A DNA stretch of 64,000 bases, from positions 1 to 64,000 of the forward strand of contig JAIBBQ010000007.1 in NCBI GenBank assembly GCA_019694595.1, in the 5' to 3' direction. This document shows, one piece after another, positions 41,357 through 49,783 of the stretch (the first letter of the stretch is position 1; the number at the start of each line of letters is the position of its first letter). This DNA is from Myxococcaceae bacterium (lineage in GTDB: Bacteria > Myxococcota > Myxococcia > Myxococcales > Myxococcaceae). The position numbers and the translations under genes were made by a program. Under the pieces are notes generated by a model. The model saw nothing but the letters and a program-made list of their open reading frames with translations, was not told where the DNA came from and ran no database searches.

Positions 41357-43633
41357 GTGGCCACGCTGCTGATCCGTCACCCCGATGGCACCGAGGAAGA
41401 GCGCGAGCTCGAGGGCGAGCTCTCGGTCGGCCGCGCCGACGGCAACGAGCTGGTGCTCACCGAAGGCGGGGTCTCGCGCAAGCACGCCCGGTTCTTCACC
41501 GACGGTGAGGAACTCAAGGTCGAGGACGTGGGCAGCGCCAACGGCACCTTCGTCGACGGCGAGCGCATCACCGGGCCGACGGTGGTGGGGCCGCGGGCGC
41601 AGGTGGTGATCGGAGACTACGAGCTCAAGCTCAAGGGCGCGGCTGCTGCCTCGCGCCGGGTGTCGGCGCCGCCGCCGCGCGGGCCGGGTGGGGGGCGGGG
41701 GGCGAAGACCACCACCGTGCCGTCGGCGTCGGCCAAGCCTGCCCGGGCCACCAAGGTGATCTCCGCGGTCGACCGGGAAGCCGGCGCGTCTCCTCGCCGC
41801 CCCAGGCCGGGCACCCGGGCCTCGCAGGCCGGGCCGCAGCTCAAGGGGTTGAGCGGCGCGGTGCTCGACCGGGTCTTCCCGCTCAAGGGCACGATGACCG
41901 TCGGCCGGGTGTCGGGCGTGGAGATCACGCTCGAGGACGACTCGGTCAGCCGGCGCCACGCCGAGCTCGAGGTGCGCGACGGCGAAGCGGTGCTGCGCGA
42001 TCTGGGCAGCACCAACGGCACCACGGTGAACGGCGCGCCGCTCGCGGAAGAGGCGGTGCTGCAGCACGGCGACGTCGTGCAGTTCGGGGTGGTGGAGCTC
42101 GCCTTCGAAGGCGCCGGCGGGGCGGCGATCGTCCGCCGGGGGGCCGACCGGCCGCCGGTGCCCAGGCGCGGTGGCGCCGCGGCGTCGCGCGCGGTCGAGG
42201 AACCGTCGGTGAGCGGCCCGGTGAGCGCGTCGCGCAAGCGGCTCTACGTGGCCGCCGGCGTGGTGGGCGTGGTGCTCTTCGCGGGAGCGATGGTGCAGAT
42301 CTTCCGGCCGCCGCCGCCGGTGCCGGTCACCCCGGTCGGCCCGCGCAAAGGGACCGTGGCGGTCGAGCCGCCTTCGCTCGAGGAGCTGCTGTCCGAGTGC
42401 CGGCAGTACTCGTCGATCGAGCTGGGCGACCCGAACTTCGATCGCGCCGAGGCGGCCTGCCGCAAGGTGCTCGACCAGGAACCGATCCACGAGGAAGCGA
42501 CCAACCTCCTCAAGCGCATCAAGGTCGACCGGCAGTGCCAGGACAACTTCTTCAAGGCCACCAAGGCGCTCCAGCGCAGCGACCGCGACGAGGAGGCGAT
42601 GGAGGCCTTCGAGAAGATCCGCGACTGCAGCTACTTCGTGAAGGCGGCGCCCCTGGTGCGTGAGCCGATGGAGCGGCTCAAGAACGCCGCCGGCCGCACC
42701 TGCAAGGAATACGTGGGCAGCGGGGTGTGGGACCAGGCGGTGGCCGCGTGCGAGAAGTACATGCGCATCGCCTGCCAGAGCATGACCGCGGAAGACCTGA
42801 TTCCGCCGGCGACCATGCGGCTCAACCTGAGCGGCACCCTGAAGCGGGGCGACTGGCGGCCCAAGGACCCGATGCTGCTCAACCTCCTGCGGGCGCGGGA
42901 GAAGACCATCACCAACCCGCCGCCGTGGGTGTGCCCCGACATTCCGATCTTGCGGCCGCCTCCGGCGGTGGCGAAGCCGAGCGACCAGGCGCGCGAGCGC
43001 TTCCTGACGCAGTACAGCGACAAGGAACTCGCCGGGGTGATGCAGCTGTACTTCGACGGCCGGGTCGCGGAAGCGACCAAGGCCCTCGAGCGCATGACTC
43101 ACGTGATGTCCAAGGCCAAGGACCACCCGCTGTTCCGCTCGCTCAGCAAGCAGATGGCCGACGTGGTCGGGCTGGTGAAGGCAGGGCAGGACAGCCTGCA
43201 GGACGGCAAGCCGGAGAAGGCCGAGCAGCCGTTCCGCGAGGCGCTGGCGCTCGACGAGGCGCTGATGCTCGGCGACAAGGCGGCCTCGATGAGCGCCGAC
43301 GACAAGCGCAAGGAACTCGAGGTGCTGAACTCGTACTTCCGCCACACCATCAACCAGGACATGGCGTCGTACAGCTACAAGCGCGGCAAGGACCTCGCCG
43401 ACCGCACCAACTTCCGCGAGGCCTGCAAGATCTGGAAGATCGGCTTCAGCTTCTGGAAGGGGAACCCCGACCTCAACCGCGCGGTGACCAACGCCTGCAC
43501 CAAGCGGGCGGTGGAGATGTTCCCCGCCGCGCAGGACTGCGCTGCGCTCGAGCAGGTGCTGCAGTTCGCGGTGCCGGGCGACGGCATCGCCGAGAAGGTG
43601 AAGGACCAGAAGGAGACGCTGAGCTGCCCGTGA
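41357..43633 (+). CDS. twin-FHA, single-TM protein with TPR-like C-terminal domain
   Basis: A 758-residue protein. FHA1 (about 1-95) has LSVGRADGNELVLTEGGVSR, KHARF and SANGTFVDGERI. FHA2 (about 165-255) has MTVGRVSGVEITLEDDSVSR, RHAEL and STNGTTVNGAPL. Both keep the phosphothreonine contacts. One membrane helix (about 296-315, LYVAAGVVGVVLFAGAMVQI) separates the cytoplasmic FHA pair from a periplasmic, Cys-bearing helical region of TPR type (CRKVLDQEPIHEEATNLLKR; EEAMEAFEKIRDCSYF; KPEKAEQPFREALALDEALM). It may link phospho-signalling to pilus or envelope assembly. It starts with GTG 41357, 7 nt after cpaF. Confidence 0.87.
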   Translation: MATLLIRHPDGTEEERELEGELSVGRADGNELVLTEGGVSRKHARFFTDGEELKVEDVGSANGTFVDGERITGPTVVGPRAQVVIGDYELKLKGAAAASRRVSAPPPRGPGGGRGAKTTTVPSASAKPARATKVISAVDREAGASPRRPRPGTRASQAGPQLKGLSGAVLDRVFPLKGTMTVGRVSGVEITLEDDSVSRRHAELEVRDGEAVLRDLGSTNGTTVNGAPLAEEAVLQHGDVVQFGVVELAFEGAGGAAIVRRGADRPPVPRRGGAAASRAVEEPSVSGPVSASRKRLYVAAGVVGVVLFAGAMVQIFRPPPPVPVTPVGPRKGTVAVEPPSLEELLSECRQYSSIELGDPNFDRAEAACRKVLDQEPIHEEATNLLKRIKVDRQCQDNFFKATKALQRSDRDEEAMEAFEKIRDCSYFVKAAPLVREPMERLKNAAGRTCKEYVGSGVWDQAVAACEKYMRIACQSMTAEDLIPPATMRLNLSGTLKRGDWRPKDPMLLNLLRAREKTITNPPPWVCPDIPILRPPPAVAKPSDQARERFLTQYSDKELAGVMQLYFDGRVAEATKALERMTHVMSKAKDHPLFRSLSKQMADVVGLVKAGQDSLQDGKPEKAEQPFREALALDEALMLGDKAASMSADDKRKELEVLNSYFRHTINQDMASYSYKRGKDLADRTNFREACKIWKIGFSFWKGNPDLNRAVTNACTKRAVEMFPAAQDCAALEQVLQFAVPGDGIAEKVKDQKETLSCP

Positions 43634-43666
43634 GTTCGCGGTCGACCTGAGGGCCGGGCCCACGTT

Positions 43667-46354
43667 ATGCCCGACGGCATGGCGAGGCCTGCGCAGGGTG
43701 ATCTCTTCGGTGGACCGGCGGAGGTGCCGCCTCCCGTGGCCGCGTCGCCCGCTGCGGCGGTTCCTGCCGGCCCGAAGACGCTGACGCTCTTCGACGCGTC
43801 GGGCTTCATCTTCCGCGCGTACCACGCGCTGCCGCCGCTCACGACGTCGAAGGGTGTGCCGACCCACGCGGTGCTGGGCTTCACCCGCATGGTGCTCAAG
43901 GTGCTGCGGGAGCGCGCTCCCACCCACGTCGCGCTCTGCTTCGACCGGGACAGCCGCAAGGGCCGGCTGGAGATCGACCCCCAGTACAAGGCGAACCGCG
44001 AGGCCACGCCCGACGACCTGCTGAAGCAGTTCGGCCTCATCCGCGACGTGGCGGCGGTGCTCCAGCTGCCGATCATCGAGTACGCCGGCTGGGAAGCCGA
44101 CGACGTGGTGGCCACGCTGTGCGCCAGGGCGGCCCGCGAAGGCTGGCAGGTCGAGGTGCTCACCAGCGACAAGGACTTCCTGCAGCTGCTCGCGCCGCAC
44201 GTGAAGCTGTACGACCCGATGAAGGACCAGCCCATCGGCGAGGCTGAAGCGCAGGCCAAGTTCGGAGTGCGGCCCGACCAGATGCGCGACTACCTGGCGC
44301 TGGTGGGCGACGCGATCGACAACGTGCCCAAGGTGCCCGGCGTCGGGCCCAAGACGGCCCAGGAGCTCCTGCAGCAGTTCGGCAACGTCGCGGGGATCCT
44401 GAGCCACGTGCAGGAGATCGCGAAGCCGAAGATCCGCGAGGCGATCGCCACCCACCAGGAGCAGCTCCTGCGGGCGCTGTCGCTGGTCACCTTCCGCGAC
44501 GATCTGCCGCTGGAGGTGACCCTGGACTCGCTCGAGCGCAAGGAGGTGCGCCGGGCGGAGGCGCGCGCGCTCTTCACCGAGCTCGAGTTCTTCCGGCTGA
44601 TCCAGGAGATGCCGTCGGCGCCGCCCACGCCGCTCGCCCAGGAAGTGACGCTGGTCAGCACCGCCGCCCAGCTGGAGGCGCTCGCGCAGGCCATCGCGGC
44701 GGCGCCCCTGGTGGCGGTCTCGCCCGACACCGAGGGCCCCCCGCACACCCCGGTGGTGGTGGGCCTGGGCGTACAGGTGCCCTCGGGGCCCTGCGCCTAC
44801 GTGAAGCTCGAGGCGGTGGGCGCCCAGGTGGTGGAAGTCCTGGGGCCGGCGCTGGCCCGGACCAAGGTGGCGGCCCACGACGGCAAGGCGGTGCTGCATG
44901 CCCTGCGCGCGCTGGGCCTTTCCCGCGAGCGCATCGAGAGCGACGTGGAGCTGCTGTCGTACCTGCTCAACCCGTCGCGCAAGGAGCACGCGCTGGCCGA
45001 CCTGGCGCGCGAGCGGCTGCACACCGAGCTGCCGGAGCTCGACGGGCCGACGCCGCGGGCCCAGGTCTTCGGCGCCCGGGCCGACGCGGTCGCCCGGCTG
45101 GAACCGGAGATCTGGGCAGAGGCCGAAGGGGTGGGGCTGGCGGAGCTGGCGCGCACCCTGGAGCTGCCGCTGGTCCCGGTGCTGGCGCGCATGGAGGCGC
45201 GCGGGGTGCTGGTGGACCTCGCGGTGCTCAAGGAGATCTCGGTCCAGGTGGACCAGCAGTGCGAGACCTTGCTGCAGGAGGTCTACCGGCACGCGGGCCG
45301 GGAGCTGAACGTCGGCTCTCCGGTGCAGCTGGCCCAGGTGCTCTTCGACGAGCTCAAGCTGCCGGTGCTCAAGCGCAACAAGACCGGGCCGTCGACCGAC
45401 CACGAGGTGCTGGAGAAGCTCGCCGAGCAGCACCCGCTGCCGCTGGCGATCATCGAGTACCGCAACGTCGCCAAGCTCAAGAGCACCTACCTCGACACGC
45501 TGCCGTCGCTGGTGGGCGCCGACGGGCGGGTGCGCACCACCTTCCACCAGGCGACCGCGGCGACGGGCCGGCTGTCGTCGACCGACCCCAACCTGCAGAA
45601 CATTCCCATTCGCACCGAGCTGGGGAAGCAGATCCGCCGGGCCTTCGTCGCCGCGCCTGGCCAGGTGCTGGTGTCGGCCGACTACAGCCAGATCGAGCTG
45701 CGGATCCTCGCGCACATCTCGGGTGACGACGGGCTGGTGCGCGCCTTCCAGGAAGACGCCGACGTGCACAGCCGCACCGCGGCCGAGGTGTTCCAGGTGC
45801 CGCTGGCCGAGGTGACCGACGGTCAGCGCCGCGCGGCGAAGATGGTGAACTACGGCATCGCCTACGGCCTGTCGCCCCACGGGCTGTCGACGCGGCTGCG
45901 CATTCCCGTCGAGGAAGCGAAGGGCATCATCGACCGCTACTTCGAGCGCTACGCGGGCATTCACCGCTACCTCGAGGAGACGGTCGAGGGCGCCCGGAAG
46001 AAGGGCTACGTGGAAAGCCTCTTCGGGCGGCGTCGCTACATGCCGGACCTGGTGAGCAAGAACCGCAACGTGTCGATGGCCGCCGAGCGGGCGGCGATCA
46101 ACATGCCGATCCAGGCGACCGCGGCGGACCTCATCAAGCGGGCGATGCTGGAGCTGGAAGAGCGGCTCCCCAAGGAAGGCTTCCAGGGTCGGCTGTTGCT
46201 GCAGGTGCACGACGAGCTCCTCTTCGAGGCCCCCGAGGCCGAAGGCGAGCGGCTGGGGAAGCTCGCCCAGACGGTGATGGCCGGGGTGGCGCAGTGGAAG
46301 GTGCCCCTGGTGGTCGACGTGGGCCTGGGGCACAGCTGGGCCGACGCCCACTGA
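43667..46354 (+). CDS. polA: DNA polymerase I
   Basis: DNA polymerase I for repair and Okazaki-fragment processing; 895 residues. The 5' nuclease domain (about 38-310) has LFDASGFIFRAYHALPPLTT, CFDRDSRKGRLEIDPQYKAN, WEADDVVATLCARAA, TSDKDFLQLL and VPGVGPKTAQELLQQFGNV. The 3'-5' exonuclease domain keeps only the DTE of motif I; the positions of the KYD and YxxxD aspartates read HDGKAVL and FGARADA, so proofreading is probably lost. The polymerase domain is intact: VSADYSQIELRILAH (motif A), RRAAKMVNYGIAYGLSPHGL (motif B) and LLQVHDELLFEAP (motif C). ATG 43667 follows the FHA gene by 33 bp. The first 36 residues are a Pro/Ala-rich extension. Confidence 0.97.
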   Translation: MPDGMARPAQGDLFGGPAEVPPPVAASPAAAVPAGPKTLTLFDASGFIFRAYHALPPLTTSKGVPTHAVLGFTRMVLKVLRERAPTHVALCFDRDSRKGRLEIDPQYKANREATPDDLLKQFGLIRDVAAVLQLPIIEYAGWEADDVVATLCARAAREGWQVEVLTSDKDFLQLLAPHVKLYDPMKDQPIGEAEAQAKFGVRPDQMRDYLALVGDAIDNVPKVPGVGPKTAQELLQQFGNVAGILSHVQEIAKPKIREAIATHQEQLLRALSLVTFRDDLPLEVTLDSLERKEVRRAEARALFTELEFFRLIQEMPSAPPTPLAQEVTLVSTAAQLEALAQAIAAAPLVAVSPDTEGPPHTPVVVGLGVQVPSGPCAYVKLEAVGAQVVEVLGPALARTKVAAHDGKAVLHALRALGLSRERIESDVELLSYLLNPSRKEHALADLARERLHTELPELDGPTPRAQVFGARADAVARLEPEIWAEAEGVGLAELARTLELPLVPVLARMEARGVLVDLAVLKEISVQVDQQCETLLQEVYRHAGRELNVGSPVQLAQVLFDELKLPVLKRNKTGPSTDHEVLEKLAEQHPLPLAIIEYRNVAKLKSTYLDTLPSLVGADGRVRTTFHQATAATGRLSSTDPNLQNIPIRTELGKQIRRAFVAAPGQVLVSADYSQIELRILAHISGDDGLVRAFQEDADVHSRTAAEVFQVPLAEVTDGQRRAAKMVNYGIAYGLSPHGLSTRLRIPVEEAKGIIDRYFERYAGIHRYLEETVEGARKKGYVESLFGRRRYMPDLVSKNRNVSMAAERAAINMPIQATAADLIKRAMLELEERLPKEGFQGRLLLQVHDELLFEAPEAEGERLGKLAQTVMAGVAQWKVPLVVDVGLGHSWADAH

Positions 46355-46403
46355 AGCGCTCGGCCCTTGTTGCTGGGCGGCAAAGGGGGGATTGTCCGCG
46401 ACC

Positions 46404-48224
46404 ATGTCCAGCGAGCGCTTCCGGGCCGAGATGCGCGAGTCTCCGTCGGGGCTGGTCTCTGGCCTGGCGACCAAGTTGACGGAGATCGAAGGGGCGGTGC
46501 GGCGCCAGGCCGACCGCTTCAGCGCGGTGCTCGACATCGGCGCGCAGATTTCCCAGGCGCGCGACGTGGACCACCTGCTCGGCGTGGTGATGGACCGGCT
46601 GAGCGCGCTCCTGGGCGCCGAGGCCGCCACGCTCTTCATGTACGACGAGGCGCAGGACGAGCTGTGGTCGCGCGTGCTGCGCGGCTCGACGCTCAAGGAG
46701 ATCCGGCTCCCGTCGAACAAGGGCATCGCGGGCCACGTCTTCACTTCGGGCAAGTCGCTGTTGCTCGAAGACGCGTATGCCGACATTCGCTTCAACCCGG
46801 AGATCGACAAGCAGTCGGGCTTCCGCACCCGCTCGATGATCGCGGTGCCGCTCAAGCACGTCTCGGGGCGCACCCGCGGGGTGCTCGAGGTGCTGCACCG
46901 GCGCATCAACGCCTTCAACCCCGAAGATCGGGCGCTGGTCGAAGGCGTGGCGACCCAGATCGCCGCGGTGCTCGACAACGTGCTGCTGCTCGAGCAGCTG
47001 CGCAAGCAGAACGAGAAGCTCGAGGCCGCCGGCGCGGCGCTGACCCAGGCGGTGAGAGATCTCGAGGTGCTCTACGAGGTCGAGAAGGTGGTCAGCTCGG
47101 TGGAAGAGCAGGCCGACCTGGTGGACAAGGTGCTCGCCAAGGCCATCTCGGTGGTGGGGGCCAGGGCCGGCAGCGTGCTCCTCGCCGAGGAAGACCAGGA
47201 CGCGCTCTTCTTCCGCAGCGCCCGAGGTGAGAAGTCCGAAGGGCTGGTGCAGTTGCGGTTGCCGGCGGGCAAGGGCATCGCCGGGCACGTGGCGTCGACC
47301 CGCGAGGTGGTGCGGGTCAAGAAGGCCGAGGAGTCGGAGCACTACGAGAAGGGCGTCGCCAAGAAGCTGGGCGTGCCGGTGAACGCGGTGCTGGCGGTGC
47401 CCATCGTGAGCGAGGGGCGCACGCTGGGGGCGCTCGAGCTGCTCAACAAGCCGAGCGGCTTCACGGAGACCGACGAGCGGCTGGCGGTGTTGCTCGCGGG
47501 GCAGGCCGGGCGCGCCATCACCCTGCAGCGCTCGCGCGAGGTGGGGGAGCGCCGCAACCGCCTGGAGGCGATCGGCCAGATGCTCGCCGGGGTGATGCAC
47601 GACCTGCGCACGCCGATGACGGTGATCGCCGGCTACGCCGAGATGCTCGCCGAGGAAGAGGACCCCAAGGTCCGCAAGGAGTCGAGCGAGGTGATCCTCG
47701 CGCAGCTCGAGCACCTCAACGCGATGACGCGGGAGACGCTGGCCTTCGCGCGCGGCGAGGTGACCGTGCTGATGCGCAAGGTCTACCTGCACGCCTGGGT
47801 GAAGGAGCTCACCGCGCTGCTGGAGCAGGAGTTCCAGAACTCGAAGTGCGAGCTGGTGATCGACCTCCAGTACAAGGGGGCGGCCCGCTTCGACGAGACC
47901 AAGCTGCGCCGGCTGGTGTTCAACCTGGCGCGCAACGCGCTCGAGGCGATGCCCAAGGGCGGCAAGTTCACCCTGGCGGTGGAGAAGGACGGCGACCAGC
48001 TGGTGCTGCGGGCGAGCGACAACGGCCCGGGCATTCCGCCGGAGATCGCCGACAAGCTCTTCCAGCACTTCGTGACGGCGCGGAAGAAGAACGGCACCGG
48101 CCTCGGGCTCGCGCTGGTGAAGACCATCGCCGAGGAGCACGGCGGCACGGTGACCTTCGAGAGCCGCCCGGGCAAGGGCACGATGTTCGAGGTGCGCTTC
48201 CCCCTGGGCCTGCCCAGGGACTGA
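46404..48224 (+). CDS. GAF-GAF sensor histidine kinase
   Basis: A 606-residue soluble sensor kinase. Two GAF domains occupy about 45-190 (LDIGAQISQARDVDHLLGVV; GIAGHVFTSGKSLLLEDAYA) and 225-370 (GIAGHVASTREVVRVKKAEE; VLAVPIVSEGRTLGALELLN), joined by a coiled coil. The DHp helix has the phospho-acceptor His in LAGVMHDLRTPMTVIAGYAE. The ATPase domain has NLARNALEAM (N box), DNGPGIPPEIADKLFQHFVT (G1 and F boxes) and NGTGLGLALVKTIAEEHGG (G2 box). No membrane segment, so it should sense a cytoplasmic ligand or redox signal. No response-regulator gene adjoins it. A TTG at 46392 is also in frame, but ATG 46404 fits better. Confidence 0.92.
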   Translation: MSSERFRAEMRESPSGLVSGLATKLTEIEGAVRRQADRFSAVLDIGAQISQARDVDHLLGVVMDRLSALLGAEAATLFMYDEAQDELWSRVLRGSTLKEIRLPSNKGIAGHVFTSGKSLLLEDAYADIRFNPEIDKQSGFRTRSMIAVPLKHVSGRTRGVLEVLHRRINAFNPEDRALVEGVATQIAAVLDNVLLLEQLRKQNEKLEAAGAALTQAVRDLEVLYEVEKVVSSVEEQADLVDKVLAKAISVVGARAGSVLLAEEDQDALFFRSARGEKSEGLVQLRLPAGKGIAGHVASTREVVRVKKAEESEHYEKGVAKKLGVPVNAVLAVPIVSEGRTLGALELLNKPSGFTETDERLAVLLAGQAGRAITLQRSREVGERRNRLEAIGQMLAGVMHDLRTPMTVIAGYAEMLAEEEDPKVRKESSEVILAQLEHLNAMTRETLAFARGEVTVLMRKVYLHAWVKELTALLEQEFQNSKCELVIDLQYKGAARFDETKLRRLVFNLARNALEAMPKGGKFTLAVEKDGDQLVLRASDNGPGIPPEIADKLFQHFVTARKKNGTGLGLALVKTIAEEHGGTVTFESRPGKGTMFEVRFPLGLPRD

Positions 48225-48226
48225 GT

Positions 48227-48310
48227 TCTGTGCTCGCGCCGGCTCCCGCCCGCGAGCACGGCGGGGCTGCGCCCCGTCCAACGGAAAGTGTTCGGATCGA
48301 ACCACCGAAC
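48227..48310. repeat. 84 bp tandem element, copy 1
   Basis: First of two adjacent 84 bp units just after the histidine kinase stop. The unit contains hairpin A (GTGCTCGCG 48230-48238 / CGCGAGCAC 48251-48259, 12 nt loop) and hairpin B (CGGGGC-TGC-GCCCCG, 48262-48276). It may also serve as a transcription terminator for the kinase gene. Confidence 0.8.
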
Positions 48311-48394
48311 TCTGTGCTCGCGCCGGCTCCCGCCCGCGAGCACGGCGGGGCTGCGCCCCGTCCAACCGAAGGTGATCGGATCGAACGACCGAAT
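48311..48394. repeat. 84 bp tandem element, copy 2
   Basis: Second unit, identical to copy 1 except for five scattered differences, all in its 3' third (after TCCAAC). Both hairpins are retained exactly. The near identity suggests recent duplication or gene-conversion-like homogenisation. Confidence 0.8.
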
Positions 48395-48432
48395 GCTCCT
48401 GCGGAGGTGAGTGTTTCGAGGAGCATTCGGTC
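48387..48432. repeat. 14 bp perfect inverted repeat with 18 bp spacer
   Basis: GACCGAATGCTCCT (48387-48400) and AGGAGCATTCGGTC (48419-48432) are perfect inverted repeats. The left arm overlaps the end of repeat copy 2. The structure lies between convergent genes (histidine kinase and TonB-like) and could be a bidirectional terminator stem or the end of a small mobile palindromic unit. Confidence 0.7.
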
Positions 48433-48455
48433 TCTCGATTCGAACGTCACCCGTG

Positions 48456-48505
48456 GGACGGGGCGCAGCCCCGCCGCCTTCGCGGGCGGGAGCCCCTCGC
48501 GAAGG
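48456..48505. repeat. third, inverted and diverged copy of the two-hairpin element
   Basis: This copy is on the opposite strand to copies 1 and 2 and abuts the stop of the TonB-like gene. GGACGGGGCGCAGCCCCGCC matches the complement of hairpin B. Hairpin A reads CCTTCGCG (48477-48484) / CGCGAAGG (48498-48505), against TGCTCGCG / CGCGAGCA in the other copies: three base pairs change on both sides, so pairing is preserved. Confidence 0.75.
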
Positions 48506-48506
48506 C

Positions 48507-49736
48507 TCAATTCGGCGCGCGGAAGAGGCGCAGGCGGGGGCTGCCGCTCATCTCCAGGAAGAAGCCGAAGTTGAAGCGGACCTGCGCGTCCTGGCCCACC
48601 AGGCCGGGGGGCGGGTTGGGGAAGGGCTGGGCGCGCTCGAAGGACTTCACCGCCTCGAGATCGAGGAAGTCGACCCCGCAGCTCTTCTCCACGTAGATGT
48701 CGCGCAGGCGCCCCTGGTCGTCGAGCGCCACGTTCACCACCGTGTAGCGGTCGCGGCTGCCGTAGATCTGCCCCGACGGATCGCGCAGGCGCAGCTCGGC
48801 GCCCGGGTTCCAGTTCATGCCCACGCTCTGCTTCACGCGGTTGAAGAAGCCGGCGTACTTCCATTCCTTGGTGTTGAGGAACGTGCCTTCGCCCTCGTCG
48901 ACGTCGCCGAGGTGATCGTTCGCCGCAGCGCCGGTGATCTTGTCCACCACCGAGGCCGACGGCAGCAGGTTGGCGTGACCGGGCTCCCCGGCGCGGCCGC
49001 TCGAGCCGTCCTCGGCGCTCGCCGAGCCCTGGCGCATCAGCAGCCGGTTCGAATTGCCCTTCACCGCCTCGGTCTCGGTGCGGTTGGGTACCGACGGGCC
49101 CGGGCCTTCGGCCGACTCGGTCTTCATCGCCACCTCGGAGCGCGCCTTGGTGTCCGGCACCTCCATCGCCGCCTTCGACGTCTCCTTGAGCGGCCGGTCG
49201 TCCTGCCCCACGCCGCGGTTGCCGGACAGCTGCGGCTTGTCCACCGCGTCGCTGCCGTTGCCGTCCTGCTTGGTGGTCGACGTCCGCTGGGGCATCGCGT
49301 TCCGGTAGAACGCGGTGGTCTCCTTCGCCCGGGTCTCCTTCTGGACCTTGTTGGCCGACTCGGCGAGGTACTTGGCGTTGGGGTCTTCCTGCTGGTTGCC
49401 GGGCGCCACCGCCACCACCTGGCCTTGCGGCTTGGCGTCGGGCTTCTTCTTCTCTTCCGGCTTCTCCTTGGCCTTCGACTCCCGCGCCAGCGAGTCCGCC
49501 GCCGCAGGCACCTTCTGGCCCCGGTTCTGGGCCCACTGCTGGGCGTTCAACGGCCGCAGCACCACGGGCTTCGCCGGGGCAGGGCGGAGCTGCTCGCGCA
49601 CGTTGAGCTGCAGGAGCGACAGGAAGAGCAGGAGCCCCAGGAACAACGCATGCCCGGCGATGGCCAGACCGAAGGCGAGCAGCGCCCGGGGCCATCGCTT
49701 CCGTCCTTCAGCTGTGCGGGGCACCAGCAGGGACAT
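48507..49736 (-). CDS. TonB-like energy-transducer family protein
   Basis: A 409-residue inner-membrane-anchored protein. The N-terminal helix (about 17-43, ALLAFGLAIAGHALFLGLLL) is followed by a long Lys/Pro/Glu-rich periplasmic linker (60-290) and a TonB-type C-terminal domain. That domain contains FFNRVKQSVGMNWNPGAELR, YTVVNVALDDQGRLRDIYVE and LEAVKSFERAQPFPNPPPGL, the last being the usual A-x-x-x-x-P-F-P-N-P-P signature. The family links inner-membrane energy to outer-membrane proteins; no exbB/exbD genes are visible here, so its partner is unknown. The downstream 3' end abuts the inverted repeat copy. Confidence 0.88.
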   Translation of the reverse strand: MSLLVPRTAEGRKRWPRALLAFGLAIAGHALFLGLLLFLSLLQLNVREQLRPAPAKPVVLRPLNAQQWAQNRGQKVPAAADSLARESKAKEKPEEKKKPDAKPQGQVVAVAPGNQQEDPNAKYLAESANKVQKETRAKETTAFYRNAMPQRTSTTKQDGNGSDAVDKPQLSGNRGVGQDDRPLKETSKAAMEVPDTKARSEVAMKTESAEGPGPSVPNRTETEAVKGNSNRLLMRQGSASAEDGSSGRAGEPGHANLLPSASVVDKITGAAANDHLGDVDEGEGTFLNTKEWKYAGFFNRVKQSVGMNWNPGAELRLRDPSGQIYGSRDRYTVVNVALDDQGRLRDIYVEKSCGVDFLDLEAVKSFERAQPFPNPPPGLVGQDAQVRFNFGFFLEMSGSPRLRLFRAPN

Positions 49737-49783
49737 GCTCAGGGAATTCTAACCCCCGGCCGGGGCCTTTCACTCCGGAAGTC

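Noticed and set aside
48227..48394. CRISPR array
   Set aside because: Only two adjacent 84 bp units without unique spacers; the third copy is inverted. The pattern fits a palindromic intergenic element, not repeat-spacer architecture.
48230..48400. Pro/Arg/Ala-rich peptides encoded by the tandem repeats as an extension of the histidine kinase
   Set aside because: The kinase stop at 48222-48224 precedes them, and the translations only reflect repeated hairpin DNA.
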